A program made the translations under genes and the position numbers. From positions 1,054,001-1,118,000 of the forward strand of contig NZ_CP192600.1 of assembly GCF_050632395.1 (NCBI RefSeq): 64,000 nucleotides of DNA. Direction: 5' to 3'. Below are positions 1 to 8,054 of this stretch, in pieces. This DNA is from JAUYQR01 sp050632395. Lineage in GTDB: Bacteria; Pseudomonadota; Alphaproteobacteria; Rhodobacterales; Rhodobacteraceae. Under the pieces are notes generated by a model that did not search any database, had not been told where the DNA came from, and saw only the letters and a program-made list of their open reading frames with translations. Positions within the stretch are counted from its first letter, which is position 1. Every line of letters begins with the position of its first letter.

Positions 1-2
1 AT

Positions 3-347
3 GGGAGAGCAGAGACTGTCGAGGCCTTAGGTGGCGGGTGGACAGCGGAGGAGGCCCTCTCAATCGCTCTCTACGCCTGCCTTGCAGGGAGGTCTTTCGA
101 CGACAGTCTGCAGATTGCCGTACTACACGGCGGAGACAGCGACTCCACCGGTGCCATCGCCGGAAATATGCTTGGTCTGATCGATCCAGCAGCGGCGCTC
201 GGGCACCGTTGGGCGGGTTCCATCGAAGGCGCCGACATCATTGCGGGCCTTGTTCGAGATCACCTCCGCTTGGAACATGAGACTGATGCTAGTGAACAGC
301 TGGCTGATGCTGCTGAACAGCTGGCTGACGCCTACCCGGGCTGGTGA
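3..347 (+). CDS. ADP-ribosylglycohydrolase (DraG-like), C-terminal part, cut by window edge
   Basis: The frame is open from the window edge to a TGA at 345-347 and has no start of its own, so only about 114 C-terminal residues are seen. They include GGGWTAEEAL and the family's metal-site signature HGGDSDSTGAIAG, where the Asp residues bind the Mg/Mn cluster that removes ADP-ribose from proteins or small molecules. The end (ADAYPGW) is the kind of C-terminus seen in DraG/crystallin-J1 relatives. It is the outermost visible gene of the integrated element and could be a defence, counter-defence or NAD-metabolism cargo gene. Family assignment is firm; substrate is unknown. Confidence 0.85.
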   Translation, partial: GRAETVEALGGGWTAEEALSIALYACLAGRSFDDSLQIAVLHGGDSDSTGAIAGNMLGLIDPAAALGHRWAGSIEGADIIAGLVRDHLRLEHETDASEQLADAAEQLADAYPGW

Positions 348-499
348 GGCGCCAACGCGCTCAGTTGCGTGACTGGCCGAAATGCAGTTACCTAGGTCGG
401 CTACGTTATGTCGTGAAAAATACAACAATAACAGATAGTTGAATATTTTCCCGATATCGGGTAATTTGAAAAAATACCAATATTGAGGGGTCAAAGCAG

Positions 500-853
500 G
501 TGAGCAGAGGTGGAGCGAGGCCTGGTGCCGGACGGAAACCAGGGTCGATTAACAACCGTCGTTCAATGGAAGCCATCCAAGCGGTTGCCGACGCTTATCC
601 TGGCTGGTCGCCTCTCACATTTTTCGCTCAGGTAGCAAACGACGTTGCGCAGCCTATCGACTTGCGCCTCGACGCTGCGAAAGCTGCTGCGCGTTACATG
701 GTTCCCGTGCCCAAGCCTATCGAGACGGATCCCGATACCGTGGTGGCAATTGAAGAGCGCCTGTCTCAGATCCGCAGCCAAGGGAAGGACCAAACGGACG
801 GACTGAGTGACATCATCAGGCATCTTAATTGGATAGAGAATGGCGAGAAGTAA
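500..853 (+). CDS. Small GRKPG-motif protein, possibly terminase-small-subunit-like
   Basis: GTG start at 500; 117 residues. The N-terminus carries GGARPGAGRKPGS, a basic, AT-hook-like leader found on many phage and island proteins, including small terminase subunits and DNA-binding accessory proteins. The rest is helical and charged, with an LRLDAAKAAARYM segment like those in terminase-small-like proteins. It follows an AT-rich 150-base gap after the ADP-ribosylglycohydrolase and faces the replication genes across another gap. The start has only a weak ribosome binding site; Met23 is an alternative. The gene looks real, the function is open. Confidence 0.6.
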   Translation: MSRGGARPGAGRKPGSINNRRSMEAIQAVADAYPGWSPLTFFAQVANDVAQPIDLRLDAAKAAARYMVPVPKPIETDPDTVVAIEERLSQIRSQGKDQTDGLSDIIRHLNWIENGEK

Positions 854-1227
854 CGTGGGTCGTTGGGGTCTCTAGTGGCAACCGACGACGGAACAGGCGG
901 CACATTGGCGCGACCTCAGCATAGGCTGAATAGGCCGCATAGGTTGCATTTCCGGGAACCCGCAGAATTACCTCTTTGCAATTTTTCGCGCTAAGCTGAA
1001 GGAGACTATGCTGACTATTCACCCTATGCGGGAAAGGGCAGGCGTAATCGGTGTGAACCGTTCACCTTCACGTTCGGATGACGAGTCAAAATGCGGTGGC
1101 GGGGCAACTGCGCCATGGTCCCGCTAAGCGGCTTCCTCATCGAGATGCGTCGCCGAGCCTTTGAGCGGCTTAGCCTAAAGGGGCGAGCCGGTGGACAATC
1201 GCCAAGTTTCTTTTGCCTTTATATTAA
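854..1227. other. Gap in the integrated element, one possible small gene
   Basis: This 374-base stretch separates the plus-strand GRKPG gene from the minus-strand helicase, so both genes end or start facing it. Apart from the possible small gene at 1008-1127 I see no coding frame with good support and no convincing terminator; an AT-rich run lies around 1205-1245. Confidence 0.4.
1008..1127 (+). CDS. Possible 39-residue small protein
   Basis: ATG at 1008 is preceded by a good Shine-Dalgarno (AAGGAG, 5 bases upstream), and the frame stays open for 39 codons to TAA at 1125. The product is polar, with no recognisable domain, signal or membrane segment. It lies in the gap between the GRKPG protein and the helicase of the integrated element. 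The ribosome binding site is the only support, so this is a weak call. Confidence 0.25.
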   Translation: MLTIHPMRERAGVIGVNRSPSRSDDESKCGGGATAPWSR

Positions 1228-2748
1228 TTACCAAGCTTTATCGGGAGTGTTTTGGTCTTTCACGCACCAAAGCACGCAGTTCAATCTGTTTCGGCCGGCT
1301 TGAACAACCCGCCGCCCGTCGATGATCCGGCCGGAATGCTTCCGAAGGTAGTTGCCAAACTTCAATGAGTTGAAGCTGCCCCTTTCAATGAACTCATCGA
1401 GCGCCTCAGCTAAGGGGCCATTGCCTTGCGCTTCTGGTGCGAGACTCCGAGTTGTCCACTCTCCGACGGGGAGAGCGGCGAGGATCGACGCTATCCGTTC
1501 CCGCTCCGGATCGCTATCCCGGAGCTTCTCGCCGTTATCAAGCAGATCGGCTTCACCAAGCCAAATGAGCGCTGAGCGGATGTTGTCCGACCATTCTTCA
1601 AAGGAACCGAGAGGCTTCACCTTTGGCCCGCCACACACGCGGAAGGCGCGCAGGACAGTGAGGGCTGCGCAGACAAAGGTGATCCGCTGCTCCTTTGCAA
1701 GCAGTGTCACGTCCCGTCCAAAAATCCGGTCTTCCGGGCGCTCGACGCCTGCGTCCAAGTTAATCTGCACAGCCCGCCTCGTCAGATCACCTGCAAACCG
1801 GAGGCTGTTCCCGGTCGCACAGAACGTTGCCAACGTAGGCAATTTTGCGTTCCTGCTTTCCCCCAGAACCCGCACGGAAACCTGCTCTTGGGTGAGTACC
1901 TGACACAGGAACGCAGAGCGAAGTGGGAATTCAATGTTATCGAGGGTGATGAATGGGTCTCCTGCCATCAGTGCCGCGCCGATCTGCTTCTTGAGTTCGT
2001 CCTCTTCTCTCGGGGCAGACAATACGGATGCAGTAGAACCGGTGGCCATAATGGAGGCGATGTCGACAAGCTTGGATTTTCCGGTTCCTGGTGTGGGTGC
2101 CGATACCCCGAACATGGGTGCCGATGCCAGACACGGCCGGACGACAGAGGTGAGCAGCATCGCAAGGGCAGCAGAGCGGTCGGCAGGGCCAACAAACGGG
2201 AAGTCTTGAACAAGTTCGGCCAACAGATGGAGGGCTGCACGCGCTTCTTCTTGGGTGGGGTCGCTCGAAATACTTGGCCAATCCAGATCGGAGACAAACA
2301 AGATACCAGTAGCTGCGTCATACCCCTTTTGTTCGAGGATCGTCCCGTCAGGCCGTAGCGTCGGCGCGGAAACGACCGCCCGTAGCTCGGGAAAACTCCA
2401 TTCGCCGCGCCTCGCTATTATTGCTTCGGCGACAAGATCAGGGCAGCGAACCTCTTTCCACTTGCTACCTTCCCTGAGCCGGTCGTCATGACGCTTAAAG
2501 TTGACAAGACGCGTCGCAGTTTCGACCACGGTGGTTTTGTCGACAGATACGAGGATCGTTGCACCAAGACCGCTAAATGCGCTAGCCGCCCCGAGATTGC
2601 GGTGGGAGGTGACCGGCCGGAAAAGTCCCGTCCCGCGCGCATAGAAAGGGGCCCCCGCCTCCACCAGTGCGGCAATGACAGCGTCAACAACGTGAGGGAG
2701 TTCGCTCTCCACATATTTCACGATCTTACGCGTGCGCACCTCGGTCAT
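1228..2748 (-). CDS. P-loop ATPase/helicase of phage-plasmid replication type
   Basis: 506 residues. A Walker A motif (APTPGTGKSKL, about 217-227), a Walker B-like strand (FITLDN, about 266-271), a sensor segment (ATGN, about 311-314) and an arginine-finger-like DLTRRAV (about 321-327) mark an AAA+/superfamily 3-type ATPase, as in the helicase half of satellite and plasmid primase-helicases. Its start overlaps the end of the upstream primase gene by 4 bases (ATGA), so primase and helicase are translationally coupled and likely work together to replicate the element. The role is inferred from motifs and the partner gene. Confidence 0.75.
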   Translation of the reverse strand: MTEVRTRKIVKYVESELPHVVDAVIAALVEAGAPFYARGTGLFRPVTSHRNLGAASAFSGLGATILVSVDKTTVVETATRLVNFKRHDDRLREGSKWKEVRCPDLVAEAIIARRGEWSFPELRAVVSAPTLRPDGTILEQKGYDAATGILFVSDLDWPSISSDPTQEEARAALHLLAELVQDFPFVGPADRSAALAMLLTSVVRPCLASAPMFGVSAPTPGTGKSKLVDIASIMATGSTASVLSAPREEDELKKQIGAALMAGDPFITLDNIEFPLRSAFLCQVLTQEQVSVRVLGESRNAKLPTLATFCATGNSLRFAGDLTRRAVQINLDAGVERPEDRIFGRDVTLLAKEQRITFVCAALTVLRAFRVCGGPKVKPLGSFEEWSDNIRSALIWLGEADLLDNGEKLRDSDPERERIASILAALPVGEWTTRSLAPEAQGNGPLAEALDEFIERGSFNSLKFGNYLRKHSGRIIDGRRVVQAGRNRLNCVLWCVKDQNTPDKAW

Positions 2749-3632
2749 AGCGACGCTCCAAGGCCTGCCTGCAGGACATCATTCCAGTCGGTCCCCTCGG
2801 CCGCCGGAAGCATAGATACCTTCCAACCCAAGCGAGAGGCCCGCTCGGCGAGTTTCTGACCAGAAGACGTCCCGGCGCTATCTCCATCCGTCGCAACGAT
2901 GAGCGTGCCAACTTCTTCAGGCAGCTCAAGCGACGCTAGGCCGCTAGCAGAAAGAGCTGCCCAAATGCTGACAGGTGCTGCAAGGAGGCCACTGGCGAGG
3001 CTCAGGGCGGTTTCGACACCCTCAGCCACCGCCAGCCCCTCTCTCCCGTCCACAAGGCGTACAGCGCCACCAGCGAGTGCACCGAGCATGGCCCTCGGAG
3101 GGTTCACGGACGCCTTACTCGAGCCGTCCGCTGCAAGCCACGTCCGATGGATTGCTACGCCGCAGCCGCGTTCTACTCGGGCAATCATCGCAGGATGGCC
3201 TTTGCCGATCGCCCGATGCCAGCAGTTAGGGTGGAAACGCAGGGTAGTCGGAATATCGCATGTAATGCCCCGGCGGCGAAGGTAGGTCTCGCCGGGCGTG
3301 CCAAGGATGGGGATGGCTTCACCCCAAATACGGGCGGCAAAAGCGCCATTGCGCTCTGCAGTCAGGCGTTCTTCCCAAATGCGGCGCTCGATCTCTTTGG
3401 AGGTCGGGCTGCGACCCGTGAGTTGATCCCCACCAAGAGCGGCGATGATGGTTGCAAACTTGCAGCCTTCTTTCTTGCAATGAGCGAGCAATTGACCGCG
3501 CGATCCTTCGCTGAGCGAAAGCGCGTTTTGATCTGACCTTCTTTCCGGCTGGCAGATCGGACAGGGGGCGGTCCCGTAGTGGCCAAACCAGCGTCCACCC
3601 GCAACAAGAGTCAAAGCGCGAGCATCACGCAT
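2745..3632 (-). CDS. Toprim-domain DNA primase of the integrated element
   Basis: 295 residues. The N-terminus has a zinc-finger pattern (C24-x2-C27 and H51/C52...C57), as in CHC2/DUF7146-type primases. The C-terminal half is a Toprim domain: the catalytic Glu lies in AEGVETA (E204) and the acidic pair in ATDGDSAG (D249, D251), which bind Mg for primer synthesis. It overlaps the downstream helicase by 4 bases and the upstream AlpA gene by 8 bases, forming one tight operon. Together with the helicase it makes a two-gene version of the fused primase-helicase seen in P4-like satellites. Confidence 0.85.
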   Translation of the reverse strand: MRDARALTLVAGGRWFGHYGTAPCPICQPERRSDQNALSLSEGSRGQLLAHCKKEGCKFATIIAALGGDQLTGRSPTSKEIERRIWEERLTAERNGAFAARIWGEAIPILGTPGETYLRRRGITCDIPTTLRFHPNCWHRAIGKGHPAMIARVERGCGVAIHRTWLAADGSSKASVNPPRAMLGALAGGAVRLVDGREGLAVAEGVETALSLASGLLAAPVSIWAALSASGLASLELPEEVGTLIVATDGDSAGTSSGQKLAERASRLGWKVSMLPAAEGTDWNDVLQAGLGASL

Positions 3633-3906
3633 GACGACCGCCCCTCGGCTTCAAGTTTGCCATGTCAAAGGGGGTTGTTTGCTGGACTAGCTTTTCCGCC
3701 GCGGAGCTATCTTGAGTGGAAAGCTGTGAGCGCTCTTCAATCCACGTGTTTACATCGGCTTCGCGCCAGAAGCGGCGCCGGCCGATGTAAATTGGCCGTG
3801 GAAAACAGAGGTTGGGGTCGTTGAGCCAACGCCAAATCGTCATCGCAGAGACGCCACCAAGCATGTGCTTCCGCAGCGTAGTAGATGATATGAGTGTGTG
3901 TTGCAT
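3625..3906 (-). CDS. AlpA/MerR-like helix-turn-helix regulator (excisionase-type)
   Basis: 93 residues. The segment from about residue 10 to 55 has the AlpA layout: helix-turn-helix with SAMTIWRWLNDP, then FPRPIYIGRRRFWREADVNTWI, the wing and final helix typical of AlpA/excisionase-like winged-helix proteins. Such proteins bind near attachment sites or promoters and switch on excision and replication genes of satellites. Its 3' end overlaps the primase start, so it is probably the first gene of the replication operon. A 72-base gap separates it from the unknown gene upstream and may hold its promoter. Confidence 0.85.
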   Translation of the reverse strand: MQHTLISSTTLRKHMLGGVSAMTIWRWLNDPNLCFPRPIYIGRRRFWREADVNTWIEERSQLSTQDSSAAEKLVQQTTPFDMANLKPRGGRHA

Positions 3907-3978
3907 CGAGAGGCTCCATGAGTGCGCTTGGAGCCATCATTCGCCCTAGGGGCAGTTCAACGTAGGGGGATCGGTGAA

Positions 3979-4584
3979 CTATTTTCGTTCCGGGAGGGCT
4001 GCTTTCACAATCAATGCAAAAACCTCGTTGTCGGACTTTCCATGAAGCAGTGCTCGATGATCGGCGTACTCCTGCTCCAAAACACTATATCCCCGAGAGT
4101 TAAATTTTTTTCTTAGATTAGCTACCGGGCCCAGATAGTCTTCTACCCTTTTCGTAGCGGTAGCGACGCTCATGCCGAGATCGACTAGACTATCCACAAA
4201 TGCGATGGATCGTGCATGCCTACTCTCTTGCGCAGGGGTCAGCTTAATGCCTCCCTTCACATTAGAAACAGTACGCGGACCATCGGCAGGGAGCTTGAGA
4301 ATAGGGTCAACGTGCCCTGCAAGACGAAGCACTTGACCGGGTTGCAATTGAATGTTGGCGGGGCCGTCGCTCCGGGAGGAAACTACTTCTTCAAGCTCTG
4401 TACCGTAATTTTCAACAACTTCGACATAGTCGAGGTTCTCAAGTGCCTCTAAAAGATCCATGGCCGGTGCGACGTCAATTCCCAAATCCATCCCTCGCCT
4501 TATCGCTTCAGTAAGCCAACCCCTCGCCTTGAAGCGCCGCGATACGTCCTTGTCACTTGCGCGACTGGAACCGTTTTTTCCCAT
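3979..4584 (-). CDS. Unknown protein coupled to the integrase
   Basis: 201 residues from the ATG at 4584, chosen because an AGGAG sits 7 bases upstream and the ATG overlaps the integrase TGA (TGATG). A longer frame starting at 4656 would run far into the integrase gene. I recognise no domain. The protein is mostly helical and charged, with no signal peptide or membrane segment; the middle has a short Pro/Gly-rich stretch (about 75-105). The coupling to the integrase suggests a role in recombination or its control, but that is only position-based. Confidence 0.65.
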   Translation of the reverse strand: MGKNGSSRASDKDVSRRFKARGWLTEAIRRGMDLGIDVAPAMDLLEALENLDYVEVVENYGTELEEVVSSRSDGPANIQLQPGQVLRLAGHVDPILKLPADGPRTVSNVKGGIKLTPAQESRHARSIAFVDSLVDLGMSVATATKRVEDYLGPVANLRKKFNSRGYSVLEQEYADHRALLHGKSDNEVFALIVKAALPERK

Positions 4585-5909
4585 CACGTGCTCCTCGGGT
4601 CTGCTTCGATCAGTTTTCCCTTGGATGTCGTTAGACGCTCGGTGAATTCTGACCACGTTTGCAGCGCACGGCGTTTCTCCTCGGCAAATTCATGGCGGAT
4701 GTAGACTGCAGCAATCCCTGAGATCGTACCACTCCGGTGGTTCAGCACCGCCTCAACGATATGGATCGGCTGTCCCAAGCGGGCCATTCCAGAAGCAACA
4801 GTGCGGCGGAGATCGTGCAGGCGCCAGACTGGCATCTTGAGCCCAGTCGGCGCGGCAACTTTTTCGATTTCTAGATCGAGACGGGCCTTTGCTTTCGAGT
4901 ATCCGCTCACCCCACTGTGTCCAGTGGTCGTGAAAACGAAGTCACTGCGCTCCCCCGTCGCAGGGTGTGCGACCCTTGAAAGGTTCTTGATGATCGTGAG
5001 GGCTGTGTCACTGAGTGGCACTGCGTGAGGCTTGCGGTTTTTCGACCGCTGGGCCGGCAGTAGCCATGTCGCACCCTCTAGGTCCAGCTCTGACCAGCGC
5101 ATTTGTGCCACCTCATCGCGTCTCTGCCCGGTAAGCAAGAGAATGCGAAACATTTCGCCAAAAGGTGACGGTACTCGCATCGAAGCTTCCCAGACGAGGC
5201 AAATTTCGTTGTCCGTCAATACGCGGTCTCGTGAGCTAAGGGCTGGGGGAGCCTTTGTGCCAACAACGGGTGAGGCAGCTAGCATGCCCTCATGTACGCA
5301 CCAGCTGAAGAATTTCGACAAAACTGCATAGCAACTGCGTGCCGCCCCCGGCCCCCCGCGCTTCCGTCCGCCTTCTAGTGAGGGTGTCGAAACGTCACGT
5401 GTCAGAGCGCGAACGTCCTTCGAGGTAATACTTCTGAGTTTTCGTTCACCCCACGCGCCGCTTACCTCGCGACGAAGAATGGCGCTGACGCCCACCTGGG
5501 TCTTGGGTCGGTTTACCACAGCTACATGGCGCTCCAGGAATTCTTTGATCGCAAAGTCCACTGTGTCAGTTTTGGCCCGATCGGCCTCGGTTTCTGCGCG
5601 CCGGAGGGCCGTGGGATCGTTTCCTTCGGCTAGCATCGCAGCGGCGCGCTCTGCGGCAGCACGTGCTTCCGCAAGAGTGTGAGCTTCACCGAGGAAGGGA
5701 ACCTTCTCTCCACTTCGGTCAGCGAGGCTGGGTCCGATGGTGAGTTTTTTTGGCTTCCTCAGATACCGGTAGCGAAAGGCCCATGATTTGGCCCCGCTAG
5801 GCTGAACGACGAGAAAAAGACCTGGAACCCGGATGTCAGATAGCTCGTACCTAACGTCTCCAGGTTTGGCGTTTTCTACGGCTTTTGCGGTCAGAGGCCT
5901 CGCCGTCAT
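4584..5909 (-). CDS. int: Tyrosine recombinase (phage/island integrase)
   Basis: 441 residues. The N-terminus (about 1-100) is the DUF4102 arm-binding domain of P4-type integrases (starts LTAKAVENAKPG, ends with a PTALRR-like linker). A SAM-like core-binding domain follows, then the catalytic domain with Arg in LLLTGQRRDEV (R263/R264), HDLRR (H365, R368), His in LNHRSG (H391) and the nucleophile Tyr in AVYIRHEF (Y403). All catalytic residues are present, so the enzyme should be active. The gene starts about 160 bases from the tRNA-Arg 3' end and reads into the element. Confidence 0.95.
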   Translation of the reverse strand: MTARPLTAKAVENAKPGDVRYELSDIRVPGLFLVVQPSGAKSWAFRYRYLRKPKKLTIGPSLADRSGEKVPFLGEAHTLAEARAAAERAAAMLAEGNDPTALRRAETEADRAKTDTVDFAIKEFLERHVAVVNRPKTQVGVSAILRREVSGAWGERKLRSITSKDVRALTRDVSTPSLEGGRKRGGPGAARSCYAVLSKFFSWCVHEGMLAASPVVGTKAPPALSSRDRVLTDNEICLVWEASMRVPSPFGEMFRILLLTGQRRDEVAQMRWSELDLEGATWLLPAQRSKNRKPHAVPLSDTALTIIKNLSRVAHPATGERSDFVFTTTGHSGVSGYSKAKARLDLEIEKVAAPTGLKMPVWRLHDLRRTVASGMARLGQPIHIVEAVLNHRSGTISGIAAVYIRHEFAEEKRRALQTWSEFTERLTTSKGKLIEADPRST

Positions 5910-6072
5910 TCTCTCTCTCGGGGTAACACCTGGGGTAACACATCTGCATGTTAAGCGCCGTTATCAGGTGATACATGATGACAACCAGTGTGGCTATAAA
6001 TAACTGAGATATAAAGATTATTTTGGCATTTTTGATCAGTGCTGTTAGCTCATGAAATCGCTTGGCACGCAG

Positions 6073-6117
6073 CTACGAATCTGAGGGTCGGGCGTTCGAA
6101 TCGCTCCGGGTCCGCCA
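6073..6117 (+). other. tRNA-Arg(ACG) 3' fragment: attachment site at the element's right end
   Basis: Bases 6073-6117 fit the 3' half of a tRNA exactly: anticodon loop CTACGAA (anticodon ACG), 3' anticodon strand TCTGA, variable loop, T stem/loop GGGCG-TTCGAAT-CGCTC, acceptor strand CGGGTCC, G73 and CCA. The 5' half is missing: the expected TCAGA and GGACCCG partners are not upstream. This is the pattern left when an element integrates at a tRNA 3' end: the intact tRNA is rebuilt at the other end (outside the window) and this copy remains here. It is not a functional tRNA gene. Confidence 0.85.
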
Positions 6118-6485
6118 CTTTACCCTCCTATCGATGCGTTTTTCACCTTTGCAGGTGTGATGCTGGTCAGACGGAGGGGAATTGGCCGCTTAGCCTCAGT
6201 TACGGACCGTGCCTCAAAAAGCTGACAGTGCGATGTTGCTGAAAATGAAAGAAGCCGGGCAATTTGATAATTGAGCCCGGCCTCTGAAAAGAATTGGTTT
6301 CAAAAAACTTTGACGAAGCTGCCACTTGCAAGGCGACATTGCTGCCGCTTCGCCCGAACCGCCTTCCGATGCTGCGTCAATCGTTGGGGAAGTGACCGAC
6401 TGACAGTGCGAGCTACCGGAAAACGGCGCGATGGAGGTTCGTGCCTACCTTTCGTAAAATTCGGATCTCAGTCTTCTTGTCCTCC
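6118..6485. other. Non-coding flank between attachment site and first chromosomal gene
   Basis: These 368 bases follow the tRNA fragment. No frame in it has family resemblance or a good ribosome binding site. The only clear structure is the inverted repeat at 6254-6281. The phrase CTGACAGTGCGA occurs twice (about 6221 and 6398), which may reflect debris from earlier integrations. Confidence 0.4.
6254..6281. terminator. Strong hairpin, terminator-like
   Basis: GCCGGGC and GCCCGGC flank an inner AATT...AATT repeat, giving an almost continuous stem of 10 or more base pairs with a short loop. There is no T-run on the plus side (CTCTGAAAAG follows). On the minus strand TTTCATTTTC follows, so it could end transcription coming from the DUF1127-like gene. 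Confidence 0.45.
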
Positions 6486-6992
6486 TTAGGCGCGGCTGTG
6501 GGGCCGATTGGTGGCCGGGGCGATTGTCAGGTGGACGCGGCCAATCCCGTCGCGTAGCTCGTCGGCTGCTGCGAAAATTCCTTCCGCCGGACGGTCGAAG
6601 CGGGGAGGATTCGGGATGATGATCGGCTTCGACGCGGTCGGAGCGACAGTTTCGACGGGCGCATTCACCGTAGTGGCAATGCTTGCAGGCGTAGATTGCT
6701 TGGCGTTCAGCGCTGCGTCTTCAAGTTCCGCCTCAAGTCCGAAACTTTGACCCAGACCGATATCGTCAAGCAGGTGCGGGGACAGGGCGTCAAGCCGCGC
6801 CACTTCGCGCCGCAACAAGCGGCCCTGCTGGAAGGTTTCCAGCGCGACACGAAGCGGTGCAAAGAAGCGGTGCAGCCGGGTCTTGCGACCAGTTGTCATG
6901 CTTCCGTGATCTGCTTCGGTCTCTTCGCTGGGCGAAATCCGGCCCGATTCAATCAGGCCTACCATCATTTGCGCTACACCGACATTCATCAT
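6486..6992 (-). CDS. DUF1127-like small basic protein with long C-terminal tail
   Basis: 168 residues. Residues about 52-80 match the DUF1127 pattern: a basic helix followed by EVARLDALSPHLLDDIGLG, the L-x-x-L-x-x-x-L-L-x-D-I-G-L core. The rest (about 85-168) is low-complexity and Ala/Pro/Thr-rich, so the protein is far longer than the usual 45-70-residue family members. The start at 6992 has GGAGG 8 bases upstream. DUF1127 proteins in alphaproteobacteria act in RNA turnover, phosphate and stress responses; the role here is unknown. The Crp/Fnr gene lies just upstream on the same strand. Confidence 0.65.
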   Translation of the reverse strand: MMNVGVAQMMVGLIESGRISPSEETEADHGSMTTGRKTRLHRFFAPLRVALETFQQGRLLRREVARLDALSPHLLDDIGLGQSFGLEAELEDAALNAKQSTPASIATTVNAPVETVAPTASKPIIIPNPPRFDRPAEGIFAAADELRDGIGRVHLTIAPATNRPHSRA

Positions 6993-7096
6993 TTCCGCGT
7001 CCTCCGCTGCCCATTTTGCTCAGGGCCTGTGAGGATCAGATTGGCGCATGTGCTGTCCGTGCGCTGTTCCCTGGGGAACTCAGGAAATTTTTCTGG

Positions 7097-7825
7097 TCAG
7101 ATTTCAACCGCGCCGGACTCTTCGGCGATGCGCAGCAGCTGGGCTGTCTCGCAGATCAACAGATCGCCGTCACGGCGAAGAGCGCCTTCGTCGAAAAGAT
7201 CGTGCAGGGCACGGTTCAGTTTCGGCCGGCTTGCCCCCAGCATCGCTGACAGTTCCGCCTGATTGAGCCGGACGCGCAAATCGCAGCGCGCAGGAAGCAC
7301 ATCGCCATGCGCCTGCTTCAACCCCAGAAGCACAAAGCGCACGAGCCGCGAGCGAAGATCATGCAGCGCGATGGATTCCATCTGGAAGTTGGTCGCGCGC
7401 AACAGCGAACACAGGTAGCGCGACATTTCCAGTCCAAGGCGCGGGTCTTCATCCATCGCGGCAAGGAAAGCGTCCCGCCAGATCACTAGACCAAGGGTGG
7501 GTTCCATCGCCGTGGCATCGGCCGAGCGGGGCTGCCCGTCAATCAGGGCTACCTCGCCGACCACACCATTGGGGCCGATAGTGCCGAGCAGGATCTCGCG
7601 ACCTGCCGCGCTGACAAGCGAAAGGCGCAGGCGGCCCGACACAACCAAAATCATGTGGCTGCCCGCATCGCCGCGCAGGAATACTGCTGCACCTGCTGGC
7701 CATTCGCGCCAGACCGAGAGTTTCGACAAGGACGTCAGCGAGGCTGTGTCCAGGCTGGCAAAAACCTCGCACGACCTTAGCGCGGCCATGGCCTGACGCA
7801 TTGGGCCAGCCTTCGGTTCCTTCAT
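7097..7825 (-). CDS. Crp/Fnr-family transcriptional regulator
   Basis: 242 residues from the ATG at 7825; the frame stays open to a TTG at 7906 and another ATG lies at 7801, so the start is uncertain. The N-terminal half is a cyclic-nucleotide-binding beta-roll (FLRGDAGSHMILVVSGRLRL, then GEVALIDGQPRSADATA, the PRSA phosphate-cassette-like turn). The C-terminal Crp helix-turn-helix contains RLNQAELSAMLGASRPKLNRAL. The N-terminus has no Cys cluster of Fnr type, so an Fe-S oxygen sensor is unlikely. Target genes are not evident. Confidence 0.9.
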   Translation of the reverse strand: MKEPKAGPMRQAMAALRSCEVFASLDTASLTSLSKLSVWREWPAGAAVFLRGDAGSHMILVVSGRLRLSLVSAAGREILLGTIGPNGVVGEVALIDGQPRSADATAMEPTLGLVIWRDAFLAAMDEDPRLGLEMSRYLCSLLRATNFQMESIALHDLRSRLVRFVLLGLKQAHGDVLPARCDLRVRLNQAELSAMLGASRPKLNRALHDLFDEGALRRDGDLLICETAQLLRIAEESGAVEI

Positions 7826-8054
7826 GCGCGGCCATCCGGCATGTTGCTGGACGGCAAAGCGACCATCATGCCTTGCGGAAATGCTGGCAACGTCTTGCCG
7901 GCGCAAAGCGGTTCGCAGAGGGAAGGCATTTCAAGCTCCGTGAAGGTGTCAGACGTCTCGGGGAACGGGAGGCAACCGGCACATCACTCACGCGACAGTT
8001 CTAATGCAGATCGGATGGCGAAGCCAACCCTTGCCGCCCCTTCAGGCGACCCGG

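Larger units (their letters stand above)
1..6117. mobile_element. Right end of an integrated satellite/island-like element
   Basis: The segment from the window edge to 6117 reads as one integrated element: integrase next to a tRNA 3' end, then AlpA-type regulator, Toprim primase and P-loop helicase on the minus strand, and accessory genes (GRKPG protein, ADP-ribosylglycohydrolase) on the plus strand. AT-rich patches (about 420-490, 4080-4130, 5990-6050) contrast with the GC-rich chromosome that follows. No capsid, portal, tail or lysis gene is visible, so it resembles a P4/PICI-like satellite or small integrative island more than a full prophage. The left end and the intact tRNA would lie beyond the window start. 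The boundary at 6117 is well supported; the element class is inference. Confidence 0.8.

Noticed and set aside
38..280. 80-residue Arg-rich frame at the window start
   Set aside because: It is the shifted frame of the ADP-ribosylglycohydrolase, whose family motif is in the other frame.
3..853. Shared ADAYPGW in the first two plus-strand proteins as a sign of duplication
   Set aside because: The surrounding sequences are unrelated and the codons differ, so it is probably chance.
825..1022. 65-residue minus-strand frame
   Set aside because: No ribosome binding site, no similarity, overlaps the end of the 117-residue gene.
6030..6117. Complete tRNA gene
   Set aside because: The 5' acceptor and anticodon strands do not match; only the 3' half is present.
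1..6117. Full prophage
   Set aside because: No head, tail, portal or lysis gene; only replication and integration genes are visible.
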